DNA of 64,000 bases, taken from contig CAYPRX010000013.1 of assembly GCA_964413265.1 (NCBI GenBank), positions 62,001-126,000 on the forward strand, given 5' to 3'. This document shows, piece after piece, positions 47,201 to 56,198 of this stretch. The DNA is from CAVYGN01 sp964413265. GTDB taxonomy: Bacteria; Spirochaetota; Brevinematia; Brevinematales; JAOACQ01. The notes beneath the pieces were generated by a model, which was not told the origin of the DNA, searched no databases, and saw only the letters and a program-made list of their open reading frames with translations. Every line of letters begins with the position of its first letter. Position 1 is the stretch's first letter. The translations under genes were made by a program, and so were the position numbers.

Positions 47201-49917
47201 TCGAACACGTTGGTTTTGATCATTTCCCATTCCCATTCGAGCCGTCCGTTAACCCCGGCTTTCTGATATGAATACCAATCCCTTTTCTCAACCTGTATTG
47301 TCACATGCTGTCCCTGTTCAATATCCTCTTTTTCATTAAGGGCTATCAGACCGATGTTAAAGCTATGTCCTGCCTCGATTAAATAATCCCTGAGGTGGAT
47401 GCCGACATGCACGGGGTTATAAAGGTCAATTCCGCTTTTTGTTCCAAAGACAGTGCTGTTATCGTCGAGCTTTGTATCGGCAGAGATCATCAGCTCTGCA
47501 TCTCCCTTGAAATCATCCTTGACAATGCTCTTTTCGATGTGGATCTTTCCGCTTTTATCAGGAAAGCCTACTCCTGAGACAAGTGAAAAGGGATTATCGC
47601 GCCTGTCGTTATTCTCATCCCAGAGAGCCCCAAAACTGTAATCGGGGTATTTGAAGCTGTAGTAAGTGACAGGAGTAGCGCTTACTGAATAATGTATGGG
47701 TTTCATTACAGGGGCCCCGAAAAGATACCAGCCAATTATATCCGACTTGAAAATATCACCCCACTTATATGTTTCTTTCGGAGTTATAATCCTCATTTCA
47801 GCCCTGGCCGGTTTAAAATCCTCTACGCTTATGTCGATCCCGGAATACTCCCCCCAGTAAATCCTGTAGTAGCCTGTTGGCGAATTGTCAGGAATTTTAA
47901 TATTGAAATGGAACGATCCCCAATCATCAGGTACCTGCGAGAGATTCGTCAGTTCCTCGTCCCTGCTGTTATTGACCGTTATTTTCAGCCTGGCTGGCTT
48001 TCCGCTGAGCGGAAGATTGCTCCAGTCATCATTTATCCTGAAACGCACAATTCCCTTTACATCAACATTTTCTCCCGGTTTGTATAAAAACCTGTCAGAA
48101 AATAAAAGGGCATTGGTTTCATTATTATAGTACTGGGAGCCGCGGTTAACAATATTTGCCCAGCTCTTTATTCTTTCATTGTATTCCTGTTCTTCCCCGT
48201 AATTTTCTTCTCCGTAATTAAGAGTAATGTTGCCGTCTTTTTCAGCAATGACCATTGGGTAGGGATAACTCCCCCTGAATGACAGAATACCTTTGGAATC
48301 GGTTTTCCCTCTGAGGGTTAATTTGCCGCCGCCGGCACTTTCCTGTTCGTATATTGAAGCCCCTTCAACCGGGCTGTCGTCTTTAAGGTTCCTGACGAAA
48401 ACCATGTTGGAATCCGGCCCGCTCTTGACGCTTATGCCGAGGTCTGTGAAGAGGATGATGCCGGAACGTTCCAGTTCGCTGTCTTCTCTTGGTTTTTCAG
48501 CTTTTGGGTATAAGCTGTATAACAGGATCCCTGATTTTTTTTTCATCATTGCCGAAAGGTCAAGGCGGTAGTTAAAAAAACGGTCCCATACCCACTTGAT
48601 ATTATGGTTTTTCGATATCCTGTTCTTTTCAAAAAAAATCTTCCTTTCATCTTTCTTCAGGTTCAAATAATCAGATATAGATATTTTATCCGGCAGAAAA
48701 AGAAATGATGTTTTAAATGAACTTACATTTCTTATCTTCATTGGAAGGATTGGAGGCAGGTAATTCTCCATTATCAGGTACCCTGAAGGAGCAGCGAATA
48801 TTGATATTCCATGGGAAAATTCCACTGTCTTTACAATGTTTTTATTCAATTTCTGTGAATATATATCCGTTACTTCCGGATTTATGTTAAAACTGTATTT
48901 TTTGCCGCCGATAAAATTTCCGCTCAAATAGATAAAATTGTCTCCTATCGATATTATTTCGTTCTCAACAGGCGGATTGATAGTTACATATTTGTTAGTA
49001 TCTTTACGGCTGTCCAGAACGTTGTTGAATTCCAGGATAATCGTGTCATCCGGGTAGAAATTCGTCGAGGTACTGCTAAGAAACTTAAACTGCAGCGGTT
49101 TATAGGTCTCAAAATCATGGATAAAATCTATTGAAAGCCCTGTATTACCGTCTGAAGCATTCAAGCCGCTTTTTACTGTAAGGCGGTAGTCGGAAGCTTT
49201 CACAAGTCCATGAGGCTTTATAATAAAAGACCTGTCGCTGGTCCTGACAATATTCATCTGGACATCATTGGATTCGAAGGAGTTGGTTGAAACAGAGTAA
49301 AATGTTGAGTAATTAAGCAATTTGCCGTTGTGTTTGTCCTCTATTCTGAGCTTGTTCGTGAGTTCTGCAATAATTACAGGGGCATTAAAAGAAAGTGCGA
49401 TTATGAGATCGGGCAGTTTGCTGCTGAAATCACAATCTGAAATTTCTATCCTGCGGGTCATGAAAACGTATTTTCCGTTTATTGCTTTCTCTCCGTTAAC
49501 TGAAATTGAAACGTTTTTTTTCATTTTTTCAGCAAGTTTTTTTTCATCAATAGCTACTTTATAAACCGTGGAATGCCTCAGCCTCTCTAAAAATACAAAA
49601 GCTGCCTCACTTGGTCCTACAGGCTGCCAACGTCCACTGACCGGAGGGTCTATCGTCAGGGATATTTTATTCATAATATCGTTTGTCATGGAATCGAAAT
49701 CTGACATTTCAAAGATGCTGTCGGAAAAGGACATGTTAAGCTGGCCGTAATCGCCGTAACTGTTATTGTCATAAGCTCCGGGGTTGTCGTAGTTGGCTTC
49801 CTCCGCTGTCCCGCTTTCTGCGTTAATTACGGTGATGCTGTGCTTTCCTCCCTGTGAACAAGATATTAATGGAATCAATGGCAGGATAATAAAAATCAAA
49901 AATGACGCCTTTTTCAT
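44248..49917 (-). CDS. bacterial alpha-2-macroglobulin lipoprotein
   Basis: 1889 residues. A lipobox 'PLISC' at 17-21 makes it a lipoprotein. The body has tandem macroglobulin domains, e.g. 'SDRFLYKPGENVDVKGIVRF' near 605 and 'DSTNYRPGDTARVTIEVKEP' near 1080. 'YGCLEQ' carries the thioester pair C1397-Q1400, followed by the helical toroid of the thioester domain and a C-terminal receptor-like domain. Such proteins trap proteases by cleavage in a bait region and covalent capture. Encoded directly with pbpC, a partnership known across many Gram-negatives for guarding the periplasm when peptidoglycan is breached. AGGAGGG precedes the ATG. Confidence 0.93.
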   Translation of the reverse strand: MKKASFLIFIILPLIPLISCSQGGKHSITVINAESGTAEEANYDNPGAYDNNSYGDYGQLNMSFSDSIFEMSDFDSMTNDIMNKISLTIDPPVSGRWQPVGPSEAAFVFLERLRHSTVYKVAIDEKKLAEKMKKNVSISVNGEKAINGKYVFMTRRIEISDCDFSSKLPDLIIALSFNAPVIIAELTNKLRIEDKHNGKLLNYSTFYSVSTNSFESNDVQMNIVRTSDRSFIIKPHGLVKASDYRLTVKSGLNASDGNTGLSIDFIHDFETYKPLQFKFLSSTSTNFYPDDTIILEFNNVLDSRKDTNKYVTINPPVENEIISIGDNFIYLSGNFIGGKKYSFNINPEVTDIYSQKLNKNIVKTVEFSHGISIFAAPSGYLIMENYLPPILPMKIRNVSSFKTSFLFLPDKISISDYLNLKKDERKIFFEKNRISKNHNIKWVWDRFFNYRLDLSAMMKKKSGILLYSLYPKAEKPREDSELERSGIILFTDLGISVKSGPDSNMVFVRNLKDDSPVEGASIYEQESAGGGKLTLRGKTDSKGILSFRGSYPYPMVIAEKDGNITLNYGEENYGEEQEYNERIKSWANIVNRGSQYYNNETNALLFSDRFLYKPGENVDVKGIVRFRINDDWSNLPLSGKPARLKITVNNSRDEELTNLSQVPDDWGSFHFNIKIPDNSPTGYYRIYWGEYSGIDISVEDFKPARAEMRIITPKETYKWGDIFKSDIIGWYLFGAPVMKPIHYSVSATPVTYYSFKYPDYSFGALWDENNDRRDNPFSLVSGVGFPDKSGKIHIEKSIVKDDFKGDAELMISADTKLDDNSTVFGTKSGIDLYNPVHVGIHLRDYLIEAGHSFNIGLIALNEKEDIEQGQHVTIQVEKRDWYSYQKAGVNGRLEWEWEMIKTNVFEQKLVLGKTEVALSLNEPGYYVARAKTFVRGHEGISETDFYVFGKGEVGWKVPNNYEIDLTSDKKEYHTGDTALILVKNPFKKASALITVEREKIHSVEQAVITDSAAVIPIKITKDLVPNAYVSVMLFTGRSGTNQVKNDEDLARPNYRIGYINLNVIPEGKKLKVMVMTDSTNYRPGDTARVTIEVKEPDGSMADKAEITVSIADKGILNLENYELPDPIFNFYGARELAVFTSEMREYIFGQRYLFEKGEIVGGDGSNRAKIAGMGINPRLEFKSSAYFNDKLMISNGAPAVFTFKVPDNLTSWKIMAVAQTKDSSFGSGSAVITASKPLMVLSTLPRFLRFNDSLESGAMIYNYTGKDANMAVAIKADGPIDFASGQNTNIFIPMNSSKEVLFRFSVRQGEIRDAKFTILVSSGPFSDGFVETIPVKINQNYETMAFYEKTREVKRQKILITDNVLPGSGKVEFSLSPSAFTELKGSVDYLVDYPYGCLEQKASSILPLILGEDIIIKTGLLKFKTRDDLRNIVTKVISEFQDYVGKNGFKYWTDSDYEPNAYLTVYATFVLTMAKKNGYNIPAELYRKAVEWTKEYSAGRGLIEKWVSIYYKSLVRCFAIYVSAMNGYIEPADIKEAYLGYTENLLDDLPSAGFLLKALVLAPYFKERGDMTSAITKSLFERERITASVAYFNSYKDWGWFYYDDVISTAVVLQALIEANVPFKDSYKVINWLIQERKGENWLFTHENAMVFWAFSSYLEKYEKEKPDFRAVAAVENKEIINTFFRNRTDNSVSGEYYINSSIKNSINIELHKQGTGTLYYFLKYKYLLKKYPLTRNSGFSISKSYYDYETGKPVEKGSFIRGNRYIVKIELITPLERNFVVLDDQLPAGFEPINLNFATEKNEKNFQEGETDNGQNWYWWWGTFEHREQYRDRVIFSAMHLSPGKHTIQYLVRAVTPGHFKVPQIKSEEMYNPEVFGYTYQTDIEIEK

Positions 49918-50030
49918 TGCCGCCCTCCTCTGAATTGATGCAAGAAAGCCTGAAGTAATAAAAATACTAAAAAGGTTTGAAAGATTTTAATTAAATGATT
50001 GAAAAACAGCAAAAAATAAAATAACAATAT

Positions 50031-52268
50031 TTATTCGATCACTGTTATTTTTATACTGTCCGCCGAAGTAATAGATTTGGCCTCTATAATGTAAACCCCG
50101 GGCTTTAGTTCCCATAACAGTTCCCTTCCGCTACCAGCATTTACGCCGTTAACAAACCATATAACCCTGTTGTCAGGGCTCAGGGCCTTGAAAGGTATCT
50201 TCTGCCTGCCGCGAATGATGAGGCTGTCTATTTTAAAAATGTCACCGTCCGAGGGGGTTATTATCTTGATGGATTCCGGGTCAGCTGTTAATGAAGAACG
50301 CAGGTTGATACGCGCCCAGGATTTGTAAAGTTCAGGCAACACAAGTCCACCGTTTTGATGCCAGCTGCAGAATGTATCAGGCTCTGTTCCACGGATAAAA
50401 TACTCTAAAATGCCTCCGCATTGACTGTTCGCAAGCATGCCTGAAAGGGGGCAAATCTTTGCCATTGTTATATTAAGTCCTTCAGGAGAAATTGGGGAAA
50501 AATGGCAGCCTGACTGATAAAGGCAAGATACTATATCGCGGAGGAGAATTCCGCAGCCGTTGACTGATGGCATATCACGCATAGGTTCGCCTGTAATATT
50601 ACCGGTCCATATCCCTATGGAGAGTTCCGAATCAAAAGCCTCAAGAAAATTATCCCTGAAATCTTTCGAGGTCCCTGTTTTTACTGCAAGAGGGAATGGG
50701 AAATGGATTGGGGAATTCGCTCCAAAACCCGGGATTTTATAGTCAAAATCAGATAATATTCTCCATATTAAAAATGACGACTCGGCTGAAAGGATCCTCA
50801 CTGCTTTTTGCTCAGGGGGATAGATCACCATGCCGTCCGTTGTTTTTACTGATAAAATACCACTTAGCTGTCTGAATGTCCCGTCCGCGGGAAAAACAGC
50901 ATAGGCTCTTGTCAGCTCAAAGAGAGTTACGTCTGCATTCCCAAGGGTAAGACCCAATCCGTAAAATGAAGGGGGACGGTTAATTGAAGTAAAGCCTGCG
51001 CTTTTTAAAAATTCATAATATGGGGAAAGGCCGATCCTAGAGAGCAGGTAGACAGCAGGGATATTGTAAGAACTCCCCAGTGCCACTGCTGCCCGGACAG
51101 GACCGTGATAAAGGCTGTTATAATTCCTTGGAATGAACTTTCCTACACTCGATTCAAATTCAGTGTAGACATCAGGGAGGATCGAAGCCGGGGTTATGAT
51201 CTTTTTATCAAAGGCCAGTGCATAGGTAAATGCCTTCATAGTTGATGCCGCCTGTCTGGGTACAAGTGTCCCGTTTACCTGTCCTGCCTCGCCAAAATAT
51301 GATATCCCGCCGAGCATCACCAGGATTTCCCTCCTGGAATTGTCAAGTATTAAAAGGCCTGCGTCATGGACATTGTTATCTCTCAGGAAGCCGATTCTAT
51401 TTTTAAGGATTTCAAGACATCTTTTGTACAGGTTCAGATCAAGAGTGGTCTTTATTTCACTTATTTCACCATGATTCTTAACGAGCTTTTTCGCCTCTTC
51501 AAGGGCCCAGAAGCAGAAATGCGGAGCACTGAAATCCATTTCAAAGGGGTAGACCATGAGCTTCTTATCTACAGACATAGAATATTCGAATTTGTCGATG
51601 TAACCCGAATCCATCGCCTTTTTCAGGAGAATTTTAGCCTTCGATTCCACATAAGAAGTCTTCGTCAGGATGTTCAGTGCTGATGGCGACTGTAAAACGG
51701 CGCACAATGATGCCGCTTCGATAAGAGAGATATCCCGTGGCATTTTATGAAAATAAACTTCAGACGCTTTCTTCAGTCCGTATATTCTGTTTCCAAGGTA
51801 AATGTTATTGACGTAAGCGAGTAATATTTCCTTTTTCCCGAAATGAAGTTCAAGCTTGACTGCCCTGAAAATCTCCAGAAATTTCGTGAACAGGTTATTT
51901 TTATTAACACCGTATTTCATCTTGACAAGCTGTTGAGAAATCGTAGAACCACCTGATGAAACGGTAAACCTGCTGAGGTCCCTGACGGCTGCCCTCAAGA
52001 TAGCATGGGGATCTATACCAACATGAGAATAAAAGTTCTTGTCTTCTGAAAAAAGCAGTAATTTTAGAAAATTATCAGGGATTTCACTGTATTCAATATT
52101 TTCTGAAAAACCATCTCTGGGGCCCAGTTCCATTAAAAGGGAGCCTTCACGGTCGAATATTCTCACAGAACGGGATGATGTAGAGAGGAAATTCCCCGGG
52201 TATGGAATTATGAAATATGCCGTAATAGCAAGTACAATAAAGATTAATAACAGCAATGCTTTTTTCAT
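50031..52268 (-). CDS. pbpC: penicillin-binding protein 1C
   Basis: 745 residues. Signal/membrane anchor at 4-22; glycosyltransferase domain with catalytic Glu in 'LLFSEDKNFYSHVGIDP' near 73 and 'GGSTISQQLVKM' near 101; transpeptidase with SxxK 'STMK' near 340, SxN in 'GSSYNIPAVY' near 395 and KTG 'KTGTSKDF' near 530. The extra C-terminal domain (about 650-745, BiPBP_C type) follows 'CPLSGMLANSQCGG'. Makes peptidoglycan, thought to act in wall repair. Three nt downstream of the propeller/OmpA gene and 113 bp before the alpha-2-macroglobulin gene. Confidence 0.94.
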   Translation of the reverse strand: MKKALLLLIFIVLAITAYFIIPYPGNFLSTSSRSVRIFDREGSLLMELGPRDGFSENIEYSEIPDNFLKLLLFSEDKNFYSHVGIDPHAILRAAVRDLSRFTVSSGGSTISQQLVKMKYGVNKNNLFTKFLEIFRAVKLELHFGKKEILLAYVNNIYLGNRIYGLKKASEVYFHKMPRDISLIEAASLCAVLQSPSALNILTKTSYVESKAKILLKKAMDSGYIDKFEYSMSVDKKLMVYPFEMDFSAPHFCFWALEEAKKLVKNHGEISEIKTTLDLNLYKRCLEILKNRIGFLRDNNVHDAGLLILDNSRREILVMLGGISYFGEAGQVNGTLVPRQAASTMKAFTYALAFDKKIITPASILPDVYTEFESSVGKFIPRNYNSLYHGPVRAAVALGSSYNIPAVYLLSRIGLSPYYEFLKSAGFTSINRPPSFYGLGLTLGNADVTLFELTRAYAVFPADGTFRQLSGILSVKTTDGMVIYPPEQKAVRILSAESSFLIWRILSDFDYKIPGFGANSPIHFPFPLAVKTGTSKDFRDNFLEAFDSELSIGIWTGNITGEPMRDMPSVNGCGILLRDIVSCLYQSGCHFSPISPEGLNITMAKICPLSGMLANSQCGGILEYFIRGTEPDTFCSWHQNGGLVLPELYKSWARINLRSSLTADPESIKIITPSDGDIFKIDSLIIRGRQKIPFKALSPDNRVIWFVNGVNAGSGRELLWELKPGVYIIEAKSITSADSIKITVIE

Positions 52269-52271
52269 TAC

Positions 52272-53927
52272 TTATTTTTCCAGTATAAGGAATTCAGTCC
52301 GGCGGTTTTTGCTCCTTCCCTCTTCAGTACTGTTGTCCTCAACCGGCTGCGATGCTCCGAATCCTATTGAACGAAGTCTTTCAGGACTGATGCCGTTTTT
52401 TATCAGGTATTCCATAACAGCATCGGCGCGTTTTTCAGATAGTGTCTGATTATAGGCTGGTGTGCCTATATTATCTGTATGCCCCCTTATTTCGAGTTTA
52501 ATACCCGGATTTTTTCTAAGCTGGTCAGCTATATCGTCAAGAATCTTTTTGGATTCGGGCCTCAGATAAGCCTTGTCGAATTCAAAATATATATTATGAA
52601 CCGTAACAGTACCGCCGACATTTTCTTTTTCAAGGTCGACAGGTTTTTCCGATGAAGAACTGCTGGAGGACTTAGATATGTTGTCCGGACTGCCGGTGTT
52701 AGCATCGTTGCCAAACACTATGGGCCGCTCATAATAGGTTCCTATCGCGTAGAGATAATTGCCTGCGGGAAGAAACAGGGTGCCACTATCTGCCGCAGGC
52801 TGTGAAGCCGAACCTGGAAATGGGGGAAGGAATTCCCAGATTGGAGTGCTTTCACCGAAGGTGTAAGCTCTTACGGAAGTGAAGGTTATGTCCTTGCCCC
52901 CCACGGTTTTAAGATAGTTAAAAGCAACATAAAGCTGGTCGTTTACTGTCACAAAAACGGGGTCGGACTTCTCGCCGAAGTCAAGTGAGTAAATCACCTG
53001 GCCTCTATCGGGAGATAATACTGCAATCTTCCTGTTTCCGATAGACAGGAGGATTTCCCTGTCTGTGAAACTCGGGCTTGAGGTTATATAATCATCATAT
53101 TCTTTATCCCATAATTTTGAGCCGTTTGATATGGACAGGCAAATGAGCTTTTTTCCGGATGGGATGAACAAAAGCGACCGGTATATTACAGGAGGAAAAA
53201 TTATCAGGGGAATATCGATTGATGCACTCCATGAAGTCTTTCCTGTATATTGATCCAGACAGAAGATCTTGAAGGTATTATGAAGATAGTCCCTCGATGC
53301 AGCGAAGATTTTATCATCGTAATATGCCGGAAAGCCGCTGTAGCTCTCTATACTGTTATTCGACCATTCGACATGGCCGTTATATAATTCCCGGGCTATG
53401 AAATTTTTCCTCGTGCCGTAATAAATTGTGTCCCCGGAGATTATAGGATCTGCATAAATACCGTCTATGACAGCTGTTTTTAGATCACTTTCCTGAAGAC
53501 CTGCCCTGGCCCATATTATTTTTCCACTACTTTTATCAAGGCAGTAAATTGCCGTCGCATCAGAAATAAAAATAAAATTTCTCCTTATGACGGGAAAATT
53601 GACTTTCCCTGCAACTGCTGAAGCTGAGGCAAAATGGCTTGAGATGGATTTCAGATCGGATTTCCAGGCCAATTTACCTTCATCTTCAGTCACGCAGTAT
53701 ATAACTTTGTCCAGGTCTGAAAAATATATCCTCCCATCGGATATTGCAGGATAGAAAATATAATTTGAAGCCATGTAAAGCCATTTCAGGCTGTTATTTT
53801 TTACGATTATTTCATCGTTATTTCCCGTGAAATAAAGGTTGCCCTTATAAGTCGGCCAGTCAGAAGCATGCCCCCAAAAATAAAGAAAAAGGACAATGCA
53901 TAGAATCAGGCTGCCACTTAATTTCAT
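52272..53927 (-). CDS. PQQ-propeller / OmpA-like wall-anchored protein
   Basis: 551 residues from the ATG at 53927; a GTG six codons upstream is an alternative. A signal peptide (to about residue 21, 'FYFWGHAS' region) precedes a PQQ-like beta-propeller (about 25-400) with repeats such as 'GKLAWKSDLKS', 'GKIIWARAG', 'GKTSWSASID' and 'GSKLWDKEYD'. After a Ser-rich linker (about 415-430) comes an OmpA_C peptidoglycan-binding domain ('IYFEFDKAYLRPESKKILDDIA', 'IRGHTDNIGTPAYNQTLSEKRA') to the end. Peptidoglycan anchoring plus a propeller suggests a scaffold at the wall. Same operon as pbpC (3-nt gap). Confidence 0.9.
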   Translation of the reverse strand: MKLSGSLILCIVLFLYFWGHASDWPTYKGNLYFTGNNDEIIVKNNSLKWLYMASNYIFYPAISDGRIYFSDLDKVIYCVTEDEGKLAWKSDLKSISSHFASASAVAGKVNFPVIRRNFIFISDATAIYCLDKSSGKIIWARAGLQESDLKTAVIDGIYADPIISGDTIYYGTRKNFIARELYNGHVEWSNNSIESYSGFPAYYDDKIFAASRDYLHNTFKIFCLDQYTGKTSWSASIDIPLIIFPPVIYRSLLFIPSGKKLICLSISNGSKLWDKEYDDYITSSPSFTDREILLSIGNRKIAVLSPDRGQVIYSLDFGEKSDPVFVTVNDQLYVAFNYLKTVGGKDITFTSVRAYTFGESTPIWEFLPPFPGSASQPAADSGTLFLPAGNYLYAIGTYYERPIVFGNDANTGSPDNISKSSSSSSSEKPVDLEKENVGGTVTVHNIYFEFDKAYLRPESKKILDDIADQLRKNPGIKLEIRGHTDNIGTPAYNQTLSEKRADAVMEYLIKNGISPERLRSIGFGASQPVEDNSTEEGRSKNRRTEFLILEK

Positions 53928-54034
53928 TTTACAGGTGACTTCCACAACAGATTACCGCCTTTCGCGATTTTTTAGTCTGTAATCATTTTGATGATTATAA
54001 TATATCAGCAGAAGGTAGCTGTCAAGGAGTCTGT

Positions 54035-54712
54035 TTATTCGAAAAGCAAGGCTCCATTGATTTCTGTAAAGTCCCTGATGACTAGATCAATTCTTAAAGA
54101 ATATTTTTTAAGATCTGTTACCTTTGAGGCATTTAAAGCTATGATCATTCCAATTCCAGCGTTGTCGGCAGACTTAAGCCCGGCCGGAGAATCCTCAAAT
54201 ACTACACATTCACCGGGAGACAGTCCCAGTCTCTTAGAGGCGGTCAGGTAAAAGTCCGGGGCGGGTTTGCCTTGAAATGAAAAATCATCATACACAATTT
54301 TATCAGAAGTAAACCATCTCCGGAGGTCAAGCTGGTCGACATAAAATTCAACATTTACAATGTCTGAGGCAGTTGCTATAGCGCATGGAATTTCCCTGGA
54401 TTTCAGATAATCAAGAAATTCCTCGGCTCCCGCGATGAGCCTGAACTTGTCGGGGTTTGCAATGCACAGCTCCCTGTATATCTTTTCCTTTTTTATAGCT
54501 ATGTCAGCTGAATTTTCCTTTGTGATGTGCCAATCAGCCAGATAATTTATAATAGAAGAGTTGCTGATACCGTGGATTTTTGTCTGAAATTCTTCTTCCG
54601 TAAAGAGCTTTCCACGAAGTTCCATAGAAATTAAGTTCCAGGCTCTGTCATGAAATTCCGAATCGTTGACGAGAGTACCGTTGAAATCAAAAATAGCACC
54701 TCTTAATTTAAT
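54035..54712 (-). CDS. HAD-family hydrolase (beta-phosphoglucomutase-like), probable ATT start
   Basis: 225 residues if begun at ATT 54712. From the first in-frame ATG (54625) the protein would lack HAD motif I, but the 29 codons upstream read 'KLRGAIFDFNGTLVNDSEFH', the perfect family N-terminus, and GGGAGG lies five nt before the ATT. No ATG, GTG or TTG is available in that position. Motif I is DFNGT, where the usual second Asp (acid/base) is Asn; motifs II ('IATASD'), III ('KPAPDFYLTA') and IV ('VFEDSPAGLKSA') are intact. Subgroups with DFNGT are known. Likely a sugar-phosphate phosphatase or mutase-like enzyme; substrate unknown. Lies 10 nt after the methyltransferase stop. Confidence 0.78.
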   Translation of the reverse strand: MKLRGAIFDFNGTLVNDSEFHDRAWNLISMELRGKLFTEEEFQTKIHGISNSSIINYLADWHITKENSADIAIKKEKIYRELCIANPDKFRLIAGAEEFLDYLKSREIPCAIATASDIVNVEFYVDQLDLRRWFTSDKIVYDDFSFQGKPAPDFYLTASKRLGLSPGECVVFEDSPAGLKSADNAGIGMIIALNASKVTDLKKYSLRIDLVIRDFTEINGALLFE

Positions 54713-54722
54713 ACGGTCCTCC

Positions 54723-55481
54723 CTACAATTTCCCTATGTAAACTTTAGTATCATATTCTAGGCAGACCCGGCCGTTTTCCTTGTATTTACTGAACAATAA
54801 TTCAAGCTCGATTATCATTTCCACATTGCCGGGTTCACCGGCCGCCGGCAGATAAGATGTCGACATAACCCTTTTTTTTAAGCCTTCCAGGTCCAGGAAC
54901 TGGCTGTTTTTTAAGCTGTTGAAATGATAACCTTCATCGCCGAAAAATTCATCAAAAATATTGTCGCCGGTTTCCCAGTGCCTTATACCGGTATAATCAA
55001 GGGCATATTTCAAAATAAGATTTTCATAATCTATATAAAAAGGCCGCCCTGTTCTTTTTCTTTCATTCCAGACCAGCACGGCATAACCTCCACTTTTTAA
55101 TATCCTTTTAAACTCAATCTTAGCCTTATCCCTGTCGAACCAGTGAAAGGCCTGTGCCGCCAATACAATATCGACTGAGCTTCTGTCAAGACCTGTGCTC
55201 TCAGCCCTGCCTTCCAGACTTCTGAAATTGGGGTATGATTTGAATGCTGTTTCGGCAACGGTTCTCATTTCTTTATTAGGTTCAATGCAGAATACAGTAT
55301 TTCCATTTTTTAAAAATATTTCAGCGGAAATTCCCGTACCGGAACCGATATCTGCTATTACAGAGTCTTTTGAAAAGCAGGTTTCGCTTTTCAGGAGATC
55401 AAGCAGAACGGCCGGATAGCCTGGCCTGGATGCGGCGTAATCGATTGCCCGCTTAGAGAAACGCTGGGTATTATCCTGCAT
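54723..55481 (-). CDS. class I SAM-dependent methyltransferase
   Basis: 252 residues from ATG 55481, which begins 13 nt after the thioredoxin stop; the longer frame to 55538 would run into that gene. Motif I 'VIADIGSGTGISAEIFLKNG' near 31, acidic 'FCIEPNKEM' near 55, 'DIVLAAQAFHWFDRDKAKIEFKRILKSGGYAVLVWNER' near 100-137: a small-molecule type methyltransferase. Shine-Dalgarno is weak. Substrate unknown. In a run with the TlpA-like and HAD genes. Confidence 0.85.
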   Translation of the reverse strand: MQDNTQRFSKRAIDYAASRPGYPAVLLDLLKSETCFSKDSVIADIGSGTGISAEIFLKNGNTVFCIEPNKEMRTVAETAFKSYPNFRSLEGRAESTGLDRSSVDIVLAAQAFHWFDRDKAKIEFKRILKSGGYAVLVWNERKRTGRPFYIDYENLILKYALDYTGIRHWETGDNIFDEFFGDEGYHFNSLKNSQFLDLEGLKKRVMSTSYLPAAGEPGNVEMIIELELLFSKYKENGRVCLEYDTKVYIGKL

Positions 55482-55494
55482 TTTGAGTCCGGTG

Positions 55495-55998
55495 TTATTT
55501 CGGCAGGAATGGCTTGATTTCTGCCTCGTACTGATCAAAATTCATCATGCCGACATATTTTTTAACAAGATTGCCGTTAGTGTCGACAAGAAAAGAGGTT
55601 GGTATAGCCTCTATTCCGCCGTAATTATGAATTATTGTTTTGTCGGCCATAATGACGGGGTAGGTGATGCCATGTTTTTTGGAAAAATCCCTGACCCCGT
55701 CGATGCCGTTCTGGTCGACGGATATTCCAATTACTGTGAATTTTCCCTTATAAGTATTATGCAGCTTAATCAGATCGGGAATCTCGAGCCTGCATGGAGG
55801 ACACCATGTTGCCCAGAAATTAATGAGGACGACTTTACCAAGGAACTGCTTGAGTGAAACATCAGCTGTCCCGTTTATACTTTTTCCTTCGATTGCAGGG
55901 GCTCCGCCGTTTCCTGAAGTATTGGTTTTACCTGATGCGCAGGCGAAGAAAAGGGATATTAACAAACCTACATAAAATACTCTTATGATATTTTTCAT
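55495..55998 (-). CDS. TlpA/ResA-like thioredoxin lipoprotein
   Basis: 167 residues. N-terminal lipid-anchor signal with a relaxed lipobox ('LFFAC', C20), such as spirochaetes tolerate. Thioredoxin fold with active site 'WATWCPPCR' (C66, C69), 'VIGISVDQNG' near 97, and cis-Pro region 'AIPTSFLVD' near 137. Such TlpA/ResA proteins reduce apo-cytochromes or other extracytoplasmic disulfides. First gene of the run that continues with the methyltransferase and HAD genes; AGAGG precedes the ATG. No ccd or ccm partner is in the window. Confidence 0.88.
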   Translation of the reverse strand: MKNIIRVFYVGLLISLFFACASGKTNTSGNGGAPAIEGKSINGTADVSLKQFLGKVVLINFWATWCPPCRLEIPDLIKLHNTYKGKFTVIGISVDQNGIDGVRDFSKKHGITYPVIMADKTIIHNYGGIEAIPTSFLVDTNGNLVKKYVGMMNFDQYEAEIKPFLPK

Positions 55999-56198
55999 AA
56001 AACCTCTTTGATCATGTTTAAAACAGATTCATTGAAGCAAATTATATAGGGTGCAAAACTAGTTGTCAATAATAGAATATCTAAGTGTTTTTTTGGATTC
56101 AAAATTAGATTGAGCCAGCAATATATGATGGAAAATTGCGAATAAAAAACAAATACTTTAATCTAAATACTGACCTGACGATGGACGCGAGGTACAAT

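Noticed and set aside
54035..54625. HAD gene starting at ATG 54625
   Set aside because: It would drop the catalytic Asp of motif I, which is perfectly encoded in frame upstream.
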